Source: Segatella buccae ATCC 33574
Lineage (GTDB): Bacteria > Bacteroidota > Bacteroidia > Bacteroidales > Bacteroidaceae
DNA length: 64,000 nucleotides
NCBI RefSeq assembly: GCF_000184945.1
Contig: NZ_GL586311.1
Location: 700,368 to 764,367 of the forward strand
Reading direction: 5' to 3'
Shown here: piece after piece, positions 44,518 to 53,080 of the stretch
Numbering within the stretch: the stretch's first letter is position 1
How the letters are laid out: each line of letters opens with the position of its first letter
Made by a program: the position numbers and the translations under genes
Notes under the pieces: model-generated
Seen by the model: only the letters and a program-made list of their open reading frames with translations
Told to the model about the DNA's origin: nothing
Databases searched by the model: none

Positions 44518-47500
44518 TCAGAAACCGACATTCACTCCGACTGTCCACACACGGGCTTGGGGATAGACACCGTAGTCTACACCGAGTGAGGTGCCGGTGG
44601 GAGTTCCCGTAGTCGATGAGGGAGAAACTGACGGCGATATTTCAGGATCGAAACCGTGATACTTGGTCCATGTGATCAGATTTTCAGCCGAAAGGAAGAC
44701 GCGCAGGCGGTCGACAAAAAGCTTGTGGGTGAGCGTGCGCGGCAGTGTGTAGCCCAACTGCAGGTTTTTCAGGCGCAGATAGGAGGCGTCGTGCACATAG
44801 AGGTCGGACGACAGCCAGTTATTGTGCGTGTCCACGGTGCAGTAGCGGGGATAGTGGTTGGAAGTGCCCTCACCCGTCCAGCGGCCGAGCATCCACGAGG
44901 GCAGGTTGGACACGGAGATGTCAGTGCGCGTGGTGGCGTCGAAGACATCACATCCCGTCACGCCCTGCCACATCATCGAGAAATCGAAACCGCGCCAGTC
45001 GGCCGACAACGTGAGTCCGAAGGTCCAGTCGGGCATACCTTTTCCAATCTTGGTCATGTCGCCTTCCTGACTGATTTTACCGTCGCCATTTACATCAACA
45101 AAGCGCACGTCGCCGGGCACGGCGTTGGGCTGAATCATCGTTCCTTCGGCATTGACGTATGCCTTCACTTCGGCCATGTTCTGGAACACGCCGTTGGTCT
45201 TGTAGCCATAGAAGAAGGGGAAGGGCTGTCCGTTCTGTGCGCGGGTGATGGTTCCCACGCCTTGCAAGTGGTCATAGTTCTGATAGCCCGTGTCGTTGCC
45301 CAAATTGACGAGCTTGTTGCGCAGATAGGCGGCGTTGCCTTTCACGTGGAAGCGGGCATCGGCCACGCGGAACTTATAGCCGGCCTCGAGTTCCACACCG
45401 GTGTTTTCCATCTTTCCCACATTGCCGATGGGGCGGGCGGAGCCCACATATTGCGGCACGGGCACTTCCATCAACATGCCGTTGGTCACTTTCTTATACC
45501 AGTCGACGGTGAAGGTAAGAGCGTTTTGGAAAAATCCGAAGTCCAGTCCGAAGTCGGTCTGCACGCTCTCCTCCCACTTCAGGTCGGGATTGGCAAGGCC
45601 GCCGGCCTGCGTACCGATAATCTCGGTGTTGTTGCGACCGAACAACACGTTGTGGTTGCCCTCGGTGTAGACGGCATAGCGGAAGTTACCGATGTTTTCG
45701 TTACCGTTCTTTCCCCAAGAGAAGCGCACCTTCAAGTTGGTGAGCCAGTCGGGCCGGACATTCCTGAGATAAGGCTCGTTGGTCACATTCCATCCCAGCG
45801 AGAACGAGGGGAAGGTGGCATAGTGGTTGTTGGCACCGAAGCGGCTCGACCCGTCGCGGCGCACGGTAAACTGGGCCATGTAGCGCTCATCGTAGTTGTA
45901 GCTTGCCCGGGCAAAGAGCGAGGCGAGCGTGGCTTCATCGTTGGGGCCTCCCCACACATTCATGTCGTTGTCGACTGCAAGCCCCGTGGCAAAGTCGATG
46001 TAGGGCTTTCGGGCACTGACGGGATAGCTGCGGCTGCCGCCGAGATACCAGCCGGTAGACTGCTTGGCTGTCTGGCCGAGCACCACGTTGATGTCATGCT
46101 TGCCAAACAGCCTCGTCCACGTGAGCACATTCTCCACCTGCCAGATGGAAGCGCGGTTGCTTTGGGCCGTAACCGACGATTTGGTGGCCAGATTATTGCC
46201 CGACAGATAGTAGTAGGGGGTGTAGCCGGTGTCTATGCCGTTGAAGTTGATGTCGCCACCATAGGAAAGCCGGTAGCTGAGCCCCCAGCCGATGTTGAGC
46301 GTGGCGGCGAAGTTGGCCACAAACTTGTGTACCCACGTGGGGGCACTGGGCAGGTTGAGCATGGCCACCGGATTGTTCATCTCGTGATAGTCGGCTCCCG
46401 GTGTGTAGAAGAGTTCGCCGTTGGGCCCATAGACAGGCTTGTAGTTGTAGCCCGTCACCTCGTTGGTCTTCGGGTCGGTCACCTTTGTCGCCTCCTGCAT
46501 ACGGGCTATCTCGGCAGCCTGCGCAGCTGCATCGGAAGCGGGAATGGAGACGGGCAACAGTGGTGAGAGCATCAGCGCACTGCCCAGCACGGAGCCCCAC
46601 TGCGAATTGGCCTCAATGGAGGTGCTCTTAATGCGGGCGTAAGAGAGATTCACCTGCACGTCGAGCTTGTTGAGCCACGCACGCTCCTTGGAGTCGTCGA
46701 AGATGGTGTAATTGGTGTTGCTCCGCAGCGTGAGACGGCGATAGTTGGACTTGTTGTAGTTGCCGCCCACGATTCCCTCCTGGTTGTTATAACCGAAAGC
46801 GAGATAGTAGTTGAGTTTTTCAGTGGCTCCGCTGACATTCACTTCATGGTTTGCCACTGGGGCATTGTCGTTGAACACGGCATTCTGCCAGTCCGTCCCC
46901 TTGCCGTAGGAATAGGGGTCGGCATAGACAGGGGCCATGCCCGAGTTCACGGCTCCTTCGTTCATCATCAGTGCATAGGCCGTGGCATCGAGCACATCGC
47001 GGCGCTTCCACGCCTTCTGCCAACCGTAGGAGAAGTTGTAGTTCACCGAAACCTTGCCCAACCGCCCGCGCTTGGTGGTGACGATGATCACACCATTGGC
47101 CGCCCGTGCACCGTAGATGGCACCCGAGGCGGCGTCTTTGAGCACTTCCATGCTCTCGATGTCGCTGGGGTTGATGTAGTCAATGTTGCCTTCCACGGGC
47201 ATTCCGTCGACGATGAAGAGCGGATCGGAGTTGTTGATGGTGCCCACACCGCGCACTCTGACCCGGGCAGCGGCTCCGGGCTGGCCGGAGGCCGAGGTGA
47301 CGGTGACGCCGGCGGCGAGTCCCTTCAGGGCGTTATCCATGCGCGTGGGGGCTGTGAGTTGCAGATCGTCCGCGCCCACCTTGGCAATGGAGGCTGTGAC
47401 GACGCTCTTTTTCTGCACGCCATAGCCCACAATCACCACCTCGTCGATGAGTTTGGAGTCTTCCTGTAGTACAATGTGTAGATTTGGAGCAGCTTTCATC

Positions 47501-47742
47501 TCCCGGGTGGCATAGCCCACGTAAGAGACGACGAGCGTGGCACCGGGAGTCACTGATACGGAGAATTTGCCGTCGAGGTCGGTAACAGCCCCGTTGCTCG
47601 TGCCTTTCTCCACAATGGAGGCACCGATAACGGGCTCACCGGCTGCATCGACCACATCGCCCGAACAGTTGGTCTTTTGGGCGAAAGAAGTCATTGAAAC
47701 CAATAAGGTCAGTAACAAGACGATTAACTTGTCTTTTTTCAT
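44518..47742 (-). CDS. SusC-like TonB-dependent transporter of the beta-glucan locus
   Basis: Full-length SusC family porin of 1074 residues. ATG 47742 begins a signal peptide (KKDKLIVLLLTLLVSMTSFA); the longer open frame from 47880 crosses the promoter region. Order: carboxypeptidase-like regulatory domain (about 25-100, VVDAAGEPVIGASIVEKG), TonB-box-like DEVVIVGYGVQKK, plug domain about 125-245 (LFIVDGMPVEGNIDYINP, VLKDAASGAIYGARAANG, IIVTTKRGR), and a 22-strand type barrel ending VWTVGVNVGF. First gene of the SusC-SusD-SGBP-GH16-GH3 operon. A promoter candidate lies about 70 bases upstream, leaving room for an untranslated leader. Substrate laminarin-type beta-1,3-glucan is inferred from the enzymes. 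Confidence 0.97.
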   Translation of the reverse strand: MKKDKLIVLLLTLLVSMTSFAQKTNCSGDVVDAAGEPVIGASIVEKGTSNGAVTDLDGKFSVSVTPGATLVVSYVGYATREMKAAPNLHIVLQEDSKLIDEVVIVGYGVQKKSVVTASIAKVGADDLQLTAPTRMDNALKGLAAGVTVTSASGQPGAAARVRVRGVGTINNSDPLFIVDGMPVEGNIDYINPSDIESMEVLKDAASGAIYGARAANGVIIVTTKRGRLGKVSVNYNFSYGWQKAWKRRDVLDATAYALMMNEGAVNSGMAPVYADPYSYGKGTDWQNAVFNDNAPVANHEVNVSGATEKLNYYLAFGYNNQEGIVGGNYNKSNYRRLTLRSNTNYTIFDDSKERAWLNKLDVQVNLSYARIKSTSIEANSQWGSVLGSALMLSPLLPVSIPASDAAAQAAEIARMQEATKVTDPKTNEVTGYNYKPVYGPNGELFYTPGADYHEMNNPVAMLNLPSAPTWVHKFVANFAATLNIGWGLSYRLSYGGDINFNGIDTGYTPYYYLSGNNLATKSSVTAQSNRASIWQVENVLTWTRLFGKHDINVVLGQTAKQSTGWYLGGSRSYPVSARKPYIDFATGLAVDNDMNVWGGPNDEATLASLFARASYNYDERYMAQFTVRRDGSSRFGANNHYATFPSFSLGWNVTNEPYLRNVRPDWLTNLKVRFSWGKNGNENIGNFRYAVYTEGNHNVLFGRNNTEIIGTQAGGLANPDLKWEESVQTDFGLDFGFFQNALTFTVDWYKKVTNGMLMEVPVPQYVGSARPIGNVGKMENTGVELEAGYKFRVADARFHVKGNAAYLRNKLVNLGNDTGYQNYDHLQGVGTITRAQNGQPFPFFYGYKTNGVFQNMAEVKAYVNAEGTMIQPNAVPGDVRFVDVNGDGKISQEGDMTKIGKGMPDWTFGLTLSADWRGFDFSMMWQGVTGCDVFDATTRTDISVSNLPSWMLGRWTGEGTSNHYPRYCTVDTHNNWLSSDLYVHDASYLRLKNLQLGYTLPRTLTHKLFVDRLRVFLSAENLITWTKYHGFDPEISPSVSPSSTTGTPTGTSLGVDYGVYPQARVWTVGVNVGF

Positions 47743-47813
47743 AAGAATGATATTTAAGTTGTTAGTTGGCGGTATTAGACGCGCGGCCTGCCAATAGATT
47801 GTTGATTGTGATG

Positions 47814-47844
47814 CAAATATAGAAAAAATGCCGACTAAAAGAAA
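47814..47844 (-). promoter_or_regulatory. Promoter candidate of the beta-glucan operon
   Basis: Minus strand TTTC (47841-47844), 19 bases, TATATTTG (47814-47821). One mismatch in the upstream box would fit a regulated promoter. Confidence 0.55.
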
Positions 47845-47999
47845 GGGGGAGAAGCGGAAAAGTGGATGTCTTTTCCGCACGAAAAATCATAAACAACTGT
47901 ATAACAACACTTTATACGTTTAACAAAAATTAAAAAGAGTGGATGGTGTGTAGCAGGAAAAGAAGTGCCAAATGGGCTGAAAAAGGAAGAAAACACATC

Positions 48000-48055
48000 A
48001 TTTTCAAGAAAAAGAAAGGCATCTCTCGCATACTCTCAAGTATGCGAGAGATGCC
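48000..48055 (-). terminator. Strong terminator downstream of the orphan small-peptide fragment
   Basis: 17-bp perfect stem (48018-48034 with 48039-48055), loop CTCA on plus; read on the minus strand it is followed by TTTCTTTTTC. It lies 74 bases past the stop at 48130. Confidence 0.85.
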
Positions 48056-48129
48056 AAACGGTAGGCTGACGGCCCTTCCGGTGACTTACCCGGAGAGCCA
48101 CGCCATGCGTTGCCAACTATGTCGGGTGG

Positions 48130-48252
48130 TCAGTCTTCCCAGCCCTTCCAAGAGTTAGAGGCCTTGGCATCGCCATTGATAGGACCTTCATCTTCATCTC
48201 CAGAATCGATGGATTGGTTTTCACCTCCGGTCCCTCCCCATAAAACCATCAT
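48130..48252 (-). pseudogene. Truncated orphan member of the small companion peptide family (40 codons)
   Basis: Too short for ordinary gene finding. From ATG 48252 it reads MMVLWGGTGGENQSIDSG and ends GDAKASNSWKGWED with stop 48130-48132. The C-terminal block matches the peptide at 10157 (GDAKQSRSIWEGEWQD) and the Trp-acidic ends of the ones at 52294 and 55392. The usual N-terminus (M-x-K-Y-I-x-P) is absent: at exactly that point the sequence runs into the terminal phrase of repeat copy D, and an in-frame stop lies 27 bases before the ATG. No large secreted protein gene precedes it. It keeps its own strong terminator. I infer a gene whose 5' part was deleted or replaced by the repeat; a very short functional peptide is not excluded. 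Confidence 0.65.
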
Positions 48253-48581
48253 ATAGCACAAACTATTAAATCTTTAGAAAAAGGCTTACACGCATTTTTT
48301 CCACCCCCATCTCCCATCCTAATCCAATCCGCCTCATCAGCCCTATCTGCCCCATCAAATTTCCCGCCAAGCCCAAACGAATTTGCAAAACGGCCACACT
48401 TGGAAGCTCATTCGGGCTGAACGAGAAGCTCAAAGAGGCCGTTTTACAAGGTCGTTTGGGCTGAAAAAGCACTCTTTAGGGGGTGGAGGGTTCGTTGGTG
48501 GATTGGAGAACTAAAAAAGGGAAACACCGAAGTGCTTCCCTTGCTCATGCAAAGATACGAGATTTTCGGGCCGAATGCAAA
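48250..48581 (-). repeat. Dispersed intergenic repeat, copy D (minus orientation)
   Basis: Read on the minus strand: TTTG (48578-48581), 20 bases, TATCTTTG (48550-48557); hairpin 48519-48540 with T-run 48513-48518; C-rich element; TTCGGGC-type palindromes; CTTCCAAGTGTGGCC; terminal GTGTAAGCCTTTTTC and TTTAATAGTTTGTGCTATAT, which abuts the orphan peptide ATG. Confidence 0.88.
48513..48544 (-). ncRNA. Predicted ~32-nt hairpin RNA of repeat copy D
   Basis: On the minus strand GGGAAGCAC, loop TTCG, GTGTTTCCC (48519-48540), then TTTTTT (48513-48518). The loop is a UUCG tetraloop, unlike the GNRA loops of the other copies. Confidence 0.42.
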
Positions 48582-48755
48582 TGCGATAGGAAAAAAGCGG
48601 ACATCCGGCACAGCCCCCTTACGCCCCGGACTGCCTGTCCCCTTCCGGCCCTGTCCCCCTTGGGGGGAATCATACGCCCGGCCTTCATTTGACTATTTTT
48701 GGCCGACAAACTCTTAATAATTCTTAAACAGAGTGTCACGCATGGATATTTTTAC

Positions 48756-48763
48756 TATATTTG
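48756..48763 (+). promoter_or_regulatory. -7 box for the 1066-residue secreted protein gene
   Basis: TATATTTG, with no good TTTG 19-20 bases upstream. If used, it leaves a leader of about 310 nt before ATG 49080. Confidence 0.5.
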
Positions 48764-48769
48764 CGAATA

Positions 48770-49079
48770 AGATGACATAACCGACTCAAAGTATATCAGG
48801 CCCTTGGAGGGCACCGACTTAAACCTCAACAAGTCTGGCAGGAGCTAAAAGCACAGAACGACAGAACGCTTCGGACGCATGGAAACCATGACGGCCGCTT
48901 TGCCCCTACCACTCTCGGGACACCGAATGCCGGCTCTCTTCATAGCTGCCCCCTCTGCACGTTGGGGCTGTAAAAGAAATAACCAATAGCCACGAAAGCG
49001 CCCTGCGGGGTATGACACTCTTTCTATCTCTCGATTACAACTCAAAGTTTGGGACAATTATCACGTAAAATTTAACATT
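48770..49079 (+). other. Long, possibly structured 5' leader
   Basis: About 310 bases between the -7 box and the ATG. It contains several small pairings, such as CATGG/CCATG near 48879-48891 and CCCC/GGGG near 48951-48967, and no convincing reading frame. I do not recognise it as a known riboswitch. Confidence 0.4.
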
Positions 49080-52000
49080 ATGAAAAATTTTATTTCTAAT
49101 AGACGCGGAGTGCTCGCGACATTGGCACTCCTCTTGTTAGGGCTGTTCCCGATGCCTGCCACGGCGCAAAACGTGACCATCGGACCCAGAACGGGCAAGC
49201 TGATTGCTGCCCTGACCGACGGGGCCGAATGGGGATTCGAAAGCGGATTCAACTCCCTCTGGCGACACGACCAGCTGCCGCTGAGCCTCATCACCTCCGA
49301 CGACGGGGCCCTCACGGCTGCCGGCATTCCCAAGACACACGCCTGCAACCTCAAGTACTACAACGGCAAGATGATCAACGTGTGCATGAAGCGGTCCAGC
49401 TTCAATGTCATCACGCTGCCCAAGGGCTTCCGGTTTACGGGCTACAAGATAGTGATGAAAAACAATTTGGAGGGTGTCACGCTGGGGAGCTACACCATCA
49501 AACACGCCGGGCCCGAATGGAAGATGAGCGAAATGGGGTCTGATTTCACCACCGTGAAGAAGCAGGTCAACTTCGGGACGGGAGACACGGGCGACCGCGA
49601 GTTTGTACTCGAACGCCGGGCCGACGACATGGGCAACCTGCTCTACTTCCGGCTCGACGGCAACTTCACCAGCACCGACTTTGCAGGCATCTCCTTTGAG
49701 TCTATCGAAATCACGTTCACATCCGAGGGAGCGTTCACAGTGCCCGTGATGCCTTCGGCTGCTTCCACGGAGGGTGTGAGCTGGGTGGAGGTTCCCTTCA
49801 AGACGAGCAAGTTCGACCTCGGCACCATCAAGCCCCGTTCCAAAGGTTCCACCACCTATTACAGTTATGACTATGAGAGCGTGAAAGACCTTGAGGCCTA
49901 CGTGGCACTCTATGAGGAGGCCTGTGTGGCCGACGGCAACTACGGCAAGGCCGTGGGCAACAAGGGCATCACTGCCGTCGTCACCCCCGCCGATGCCTAC
50001 TATCGGCTGAAGCCCGGCACCTACTACGTGGAGTCGCCCACTTCGGTCAAAGACGGCCATGCCGTAGAACTGCCTTTGGGCTACCGCATCACCAAGGCCG
50101 TGATACACTACCGGGCCGCCGATGCCAACGGCTACACGCTGAAAGTGTATGGCCGCGACGGTAAGACCGTGGAACACGCAGTCAACGTGGCAAGCGGTGG
50201 GGCGGAAGGAACCGTTGAACTCACCGACCTCAACAACGATGCCGTGAAGTTTGCCATCAAGGCTCCTCCGAGTGCCTCCGTCAATGCAGGTATCCGGCTG
50301 GAACTCACCATGGAGCATCTCAACCCCTACGTGGAGAGCATGGATGTCGTGTGCAACGGGCCCGACGGAGCGTCACTCCGCAGGCAGTCTACCACCGATG
50401 ACTTCATGATAGGCGGCGGAAAATTCAGCTTCTTCGTCCCCGATGCTTTTGCCCACTTCAACTGCCTGCTCACTTTCGAGAATCTGCGCAGCAAGTATGC
50501 CGACAACACCTATTATGGCAATGCCGGCTCGCAGAGTCTTTCGCGCTACAGCTTCGTGCGCTCGGTCTACTATGACAAGACCGTCACCGGAGGTCTCGAT
50601 GACCTTTACGGCAAGAAAGACATCGTGGAAAACAATCCCTACGAGGAGAAAGTGCGTGTGGAGGTATCGGGCACGGGAGCCTTCCGATTCAACAATGCCG
50701 ACGAACTGGCCAACACCAATATTTCCGCCGGAGACAACTCGCTCAAGGAGTTTCCTTTCTCGCTCAATGCCTATGCGGCTGCCGGCGCCACTTTCGCGCC
50801 CGTGAGCATCAATCCGTCGGGAGCCGACCACGAGCGCACTTGCTATGTGTTCACGGCCGACGAGACACGCTATAACATCGCACCCACCACCGCTACGCAG
50901 CACCGCTACTATGCTTTCTACACAATGACGGTAGACTTGGTGCAGAAAGAATACACGCCTGTGGTAGGACTCAGGAAAATCTACGACCACACGCTCTTCC
51001 ACGACTTGGCCACAGGGACGGAAGATGTGGACAAGCCGATGTATGGCGTAGACCTCTCTACAAGCGATGGCGGAGTGGCAACAGAAGGCTATCTCACAGC
51101 CCGGCAAATCCGCGACGCACTGTCGGCTCTCACCGATGGCGGTACGGCTGTGGCTCCGTCGCAGCTGCTCTATGTCAATGCAGGGGCCCTGTCGACACTC
51201 ATCTACGAGAGTGCCACAGCCACAGAGCCCGACGGACTGGGCCGACTCAAGGCCATGCTCGCTCCCAACGCGCTCGTCTATCTGCCCAAGAATGTCACTT
51301 CCGACAAGGACAACTTTGCCTACAAGCTCGGCAGCGGCACGTTCAAAGCCTGCAAGAACATCGTCATCACCGACCGCCAACCGTTCTTCGCTCCCTTCGA
51401 CATACAAGTGGATCAGGCCAACTATGCCACTTATGAGCGACAGATCACCGTGGCCCCCAACGGACAGGTGACCAGTGCCACGCTCATGTTGCCCTTCACG
51501 CTCGATGTAGATAACGGGTTGCACACCAATGCCGGTGGCAAATGCGCTTTCAAACTCAATGTCATGCAGCCCGCCAACTGCCTGAGTCTGCCGCAGCCCG
51601 AGACTTCCTCGTCATCCGACTATAGGGCCAATGCCCACTTCCTGCCCGTATCCGGCACTGCTACCGAAGCCAACCGGCCTTACATGGTAGAGGTGACCCA
51701 CTTTGAGGAAGAGGCTGTCACGGCCGGCAAACTGTCGTTTGTGGCCACGCAATATGGCTCCGACATCGTGGCAACTCCGGTGCTGGCCGCTCCTTATGTG
51801 CATGAAGGGGAGACCGCCACAGGCACCATTGCCGGCACAAGCTATCGTTTCTTGAACAATGCCACCTACTCGGGCATAAAGCTCGACAAGACTGCCAACA
51901 TCTTCTATTTTGCCCGCAACATGTATCTCAGCACCAAAAATTTGTGGTCGGAACATCTCTACAGCTATCCGTTCCGCAGCTATTTCACCTACAAGGTGGC

Positions 52001-52280
52001 CGGTTCAGGTGCCAAGGCGTTGCAGGCGCTGGATGTGGTCTATGGTGAAAACACCGGCGGCATCACCGGCATTGCCGACACGGAACTCACCCCCGACATG
52101 GCTGTCACGGCCGGCAAGGGATTTATCACGGTGACTGTGACGACCGACACCGAGGTCAAGGTGGCCAACGCCGCAGGCATGTCTGTGGGCACGCTGCGCC
52201 TCAAGGCCGGTGAGAGTCGCACACTCTATGTGTCTGCGGGGATCTACCTAGTGAATCATGTTAAGATCATTGTAAAATAA
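49080..52280 (+). CDS. Large secreted protein of unknown function with Prevotella-type C-terminal domain
   Basis: Predicted surface or secreted protein of 1066 residues. A signal peptide (GVLATLALLLLGLFPMPATA) starts after a short basic N-terminus. The body is beta-rich with repeated Ig-like stretches (TDDFMIGGGKFSFFVPDAFA, FRFNNADELANTNISAGDN) and no catalytic motif that I recognise. The last 75 residues (GITGIADTELTPDM, then VANAAGMSVGTLRLKAGES and TLYVSAGIYLVNHVK) are the kind of C-terminal domain found on Prevotella/Porphyromonas cargo of the type IX secretion system. A 310-nt leader precedes it, and a 69-residue companion peptide starts 13 bases after its stop. It could be an adhesin or structural surface protein; function is not assigned. 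Confidence 0.8.
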   Translation: MKNFISNRRGVLATLALLLLGLFPMPATAQNVTIGPRTGKLIAALTDGAEWGFESGFNSLWRHDQLPLSLITSDDGALTAAGIPKTHACNLKYYNGKMINVCMKRSSFNVITLPKGFRFTGYKIVMKNNLEGVTLGSYTIKHAGPEWKMSEMGSDFTTVKKQVNFGTGDTGDREFVLERRADDMGNLLYFRLDGNFTSTDFAGISFESIEITFTSEGAFTVPVMPSAASTEGVSWVEVPFKTSKFDLGTIKPRSKGSTTYYSYDYESVKDLEAYVALYEEACVADGNYGKAVGNKGITAVVTPADAYYRLKPGTYYVESPTSVKDGHAVELPLGYRITKAVIHYRAADANGYTLKVYGRDGKTVEHAVNVASGGAEGTVELTDLNNDAVKFAIKAPPSASVNAGIRLELTMEHLNPYVESMDVVCNGPDGASLRRQSTTDDFMIGGGKFSFFVPDAFAHFNCLLTFENLRSKYADNTYYGNAGSQSLSRYSFVRSVYYDKTVTGGLDDLYGKKDIVENNPYEEKVRVEVSGTGAFRFNNADELANTNISAGDNSLKEFPFSLNAYAAAGATFAPVSINPSGADHERTCYVFTADETRYNIAPTTATQHRYYAFYTMTVDLVQKEYTPVVGLRKIYDHTLFHDLATGTEDVDKPMYGVDLSTSDGGVATEGYLTARQIRDALSALTDGGTAVAPSQLLYVNAGALSTLIYESATATEPDGLGRLKAMLAPNALVYLPKNVTSDKDNFAYKLGSGTFKACKNIVITDRQPFFAPFDIQVDQANYATYERQITVAPNGQVTSATLMLPFTLDVDNGLHTNAGGKCAFKLNVMQPANCLSLPQPETSSSSDYRANAHFLPVSGTATEANRPYMVEVTHFEEEAVTAGKLSFVATQYGSDIVATPVLAAPYVHEGETATGTIAGTSYRFLNNATYSGIKLDKTANIFYFARNMYLSTKNLWSEHLYSYPFRSYFTYKVAGSGAKALQALDVVYGENTGGITGIADTELTPDMAVTAGKGFITVTVTTDTEVKVANAAGMSVGTLRLKAGESRTLYVSAGIYLVNHVKIIVK

Positions 52281-52293
52281 AGGAGGATTTGCC

Positions 52294-52503
52294 ATGAAAA
52301 AAGAATATTTAAGGCCCTGCTCCGATACAGTCGCCCTGTCTGGCGTAGGGGGTATAATGGAGGTTTTGCACCTTGGGAGTTCGTTGAATCACAACGACGC
52401 CAAGGCGATTGAATGCTACACCGAAGACGAAAACGACCGCAACGAGGTGGAGAATCTCTGGACCGTCATCCGCAAATACAGCAGCGTGTGGGACGACGAA
52501 TAG
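52294..52503 (+). CDS. Small companion peptide (69 aa) of the KYIxP / Trp-acidic tail family
   Basis: Begins 13 bases after the large secreted protein gene, with the same direction. N-terminus MKKEYLRPCSDTVALSG parallels MEKKYISPCMKMKCMEP (10157) and MKIKYIKPETQQLKIK (55392). The C-terminus YSSVWDDE is again Trp plus acidic residues. The middle is polar with an acidic stretch (TEDENDRNEVENLW). No signal peptide or membrane segment. A strong terminator follows, so the unit large protein plus peptide is a closed transcript. Function unknown. Confidence 0.78.
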   Translation: MKKEYLRPCSDTVALSGVGGIMEVLHLGSSLNHNDAKAIECYTEDENDRNEVENLWTVIRKYSSVWDDE

Positions 52504-52532
52504 TTTCCCGTTCTCACCCTGCCATTCAACCA

Positions 52533-52571
52533 AAAGCCGCACTCCTCTCCCAAGGGGTGCGGCTTTCTGTT
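52533..52571 (+). terminator. Terminator after the secreted protein / small peptide unit
   Basis: AAAGCCGCACTCC (52533-52545) pairs with GGGGTGCGGCTTT (52554-52566), 13 bp with one G-T pair; CTGTT follows. Confidence 0.8.
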
Positions 52572-52725
52572 ACCCCTGCTTTCTATTTTCTGTCGCAAAC
52601 GGCTGAGAGAGTCGCATTGACAGATAGTCTGGAAGAAAGCATTCAGGGTGATTTTTGAACACATATTGAAGTGTGAAAATGCAAACGATTGCATCACGAA
52701 AAGTGCCATAAAGCAAACAAATTGA

Positions 52726-52756
52726 GTTGTTTGCATGAAAAACAGTAGTATATTTG
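52726..52756 (+). promoter_or_regulatory. Promoter of the 761-residue secreted protein gene
   Basis: GTTG (52726-52729), 19 bases, TATATTTG (52749-52756). Predicted leader about 318 nt. Confidence 0.6.
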
Positions 52757-52762
52757 CAATTA

Positions 52763-53080
52763 TATTAAACAGCAGGAAAAGCGGTTACCGATAGAAAAAT
52801 CCATCGCAAACACGCTTGATATAAATGGCGCAGCCTGAATAAACGAACAAGAACTGACAGAAAAGAATGTCTGTCGCAAGGGCCTGCACAACGGCAGGCT
52901 GGTATTCTGAAATAACATTGATGTTCAAATGAACAGTTAACATCCCCTTTCCAATACTTTCAACCAAGGCATTGAAAAAACGTTGCGGGGCTTTTGCCCC
53001 GGATTGGAACAGACCTTTTTAGCAGCGGAAAGAAACTCAAGGAAACCTAAATAGACAGTTAAAACAATAATTTAAACGAC
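52763..53080 (+). other. Long structured 5' leader
   Basis: About 318 bases before ATG 53081. Visible stems: GCCTGC/GCAGGC near 52883-52900, and CGGGGC/GCCCCG around TTTT near 52986-53001 with a later CTTTTTAG, which could act as an attenuator. No coding frame and no riboswitch class recognised. Confidence 0.45.

Noticed and set aside
49237..52134. Reading the 1066-residue secreted protein as an enzyme
   Set aside because: No catalytic motif or known hydrolase pattern was found; only beta-rich repeats and a sorting-like end.
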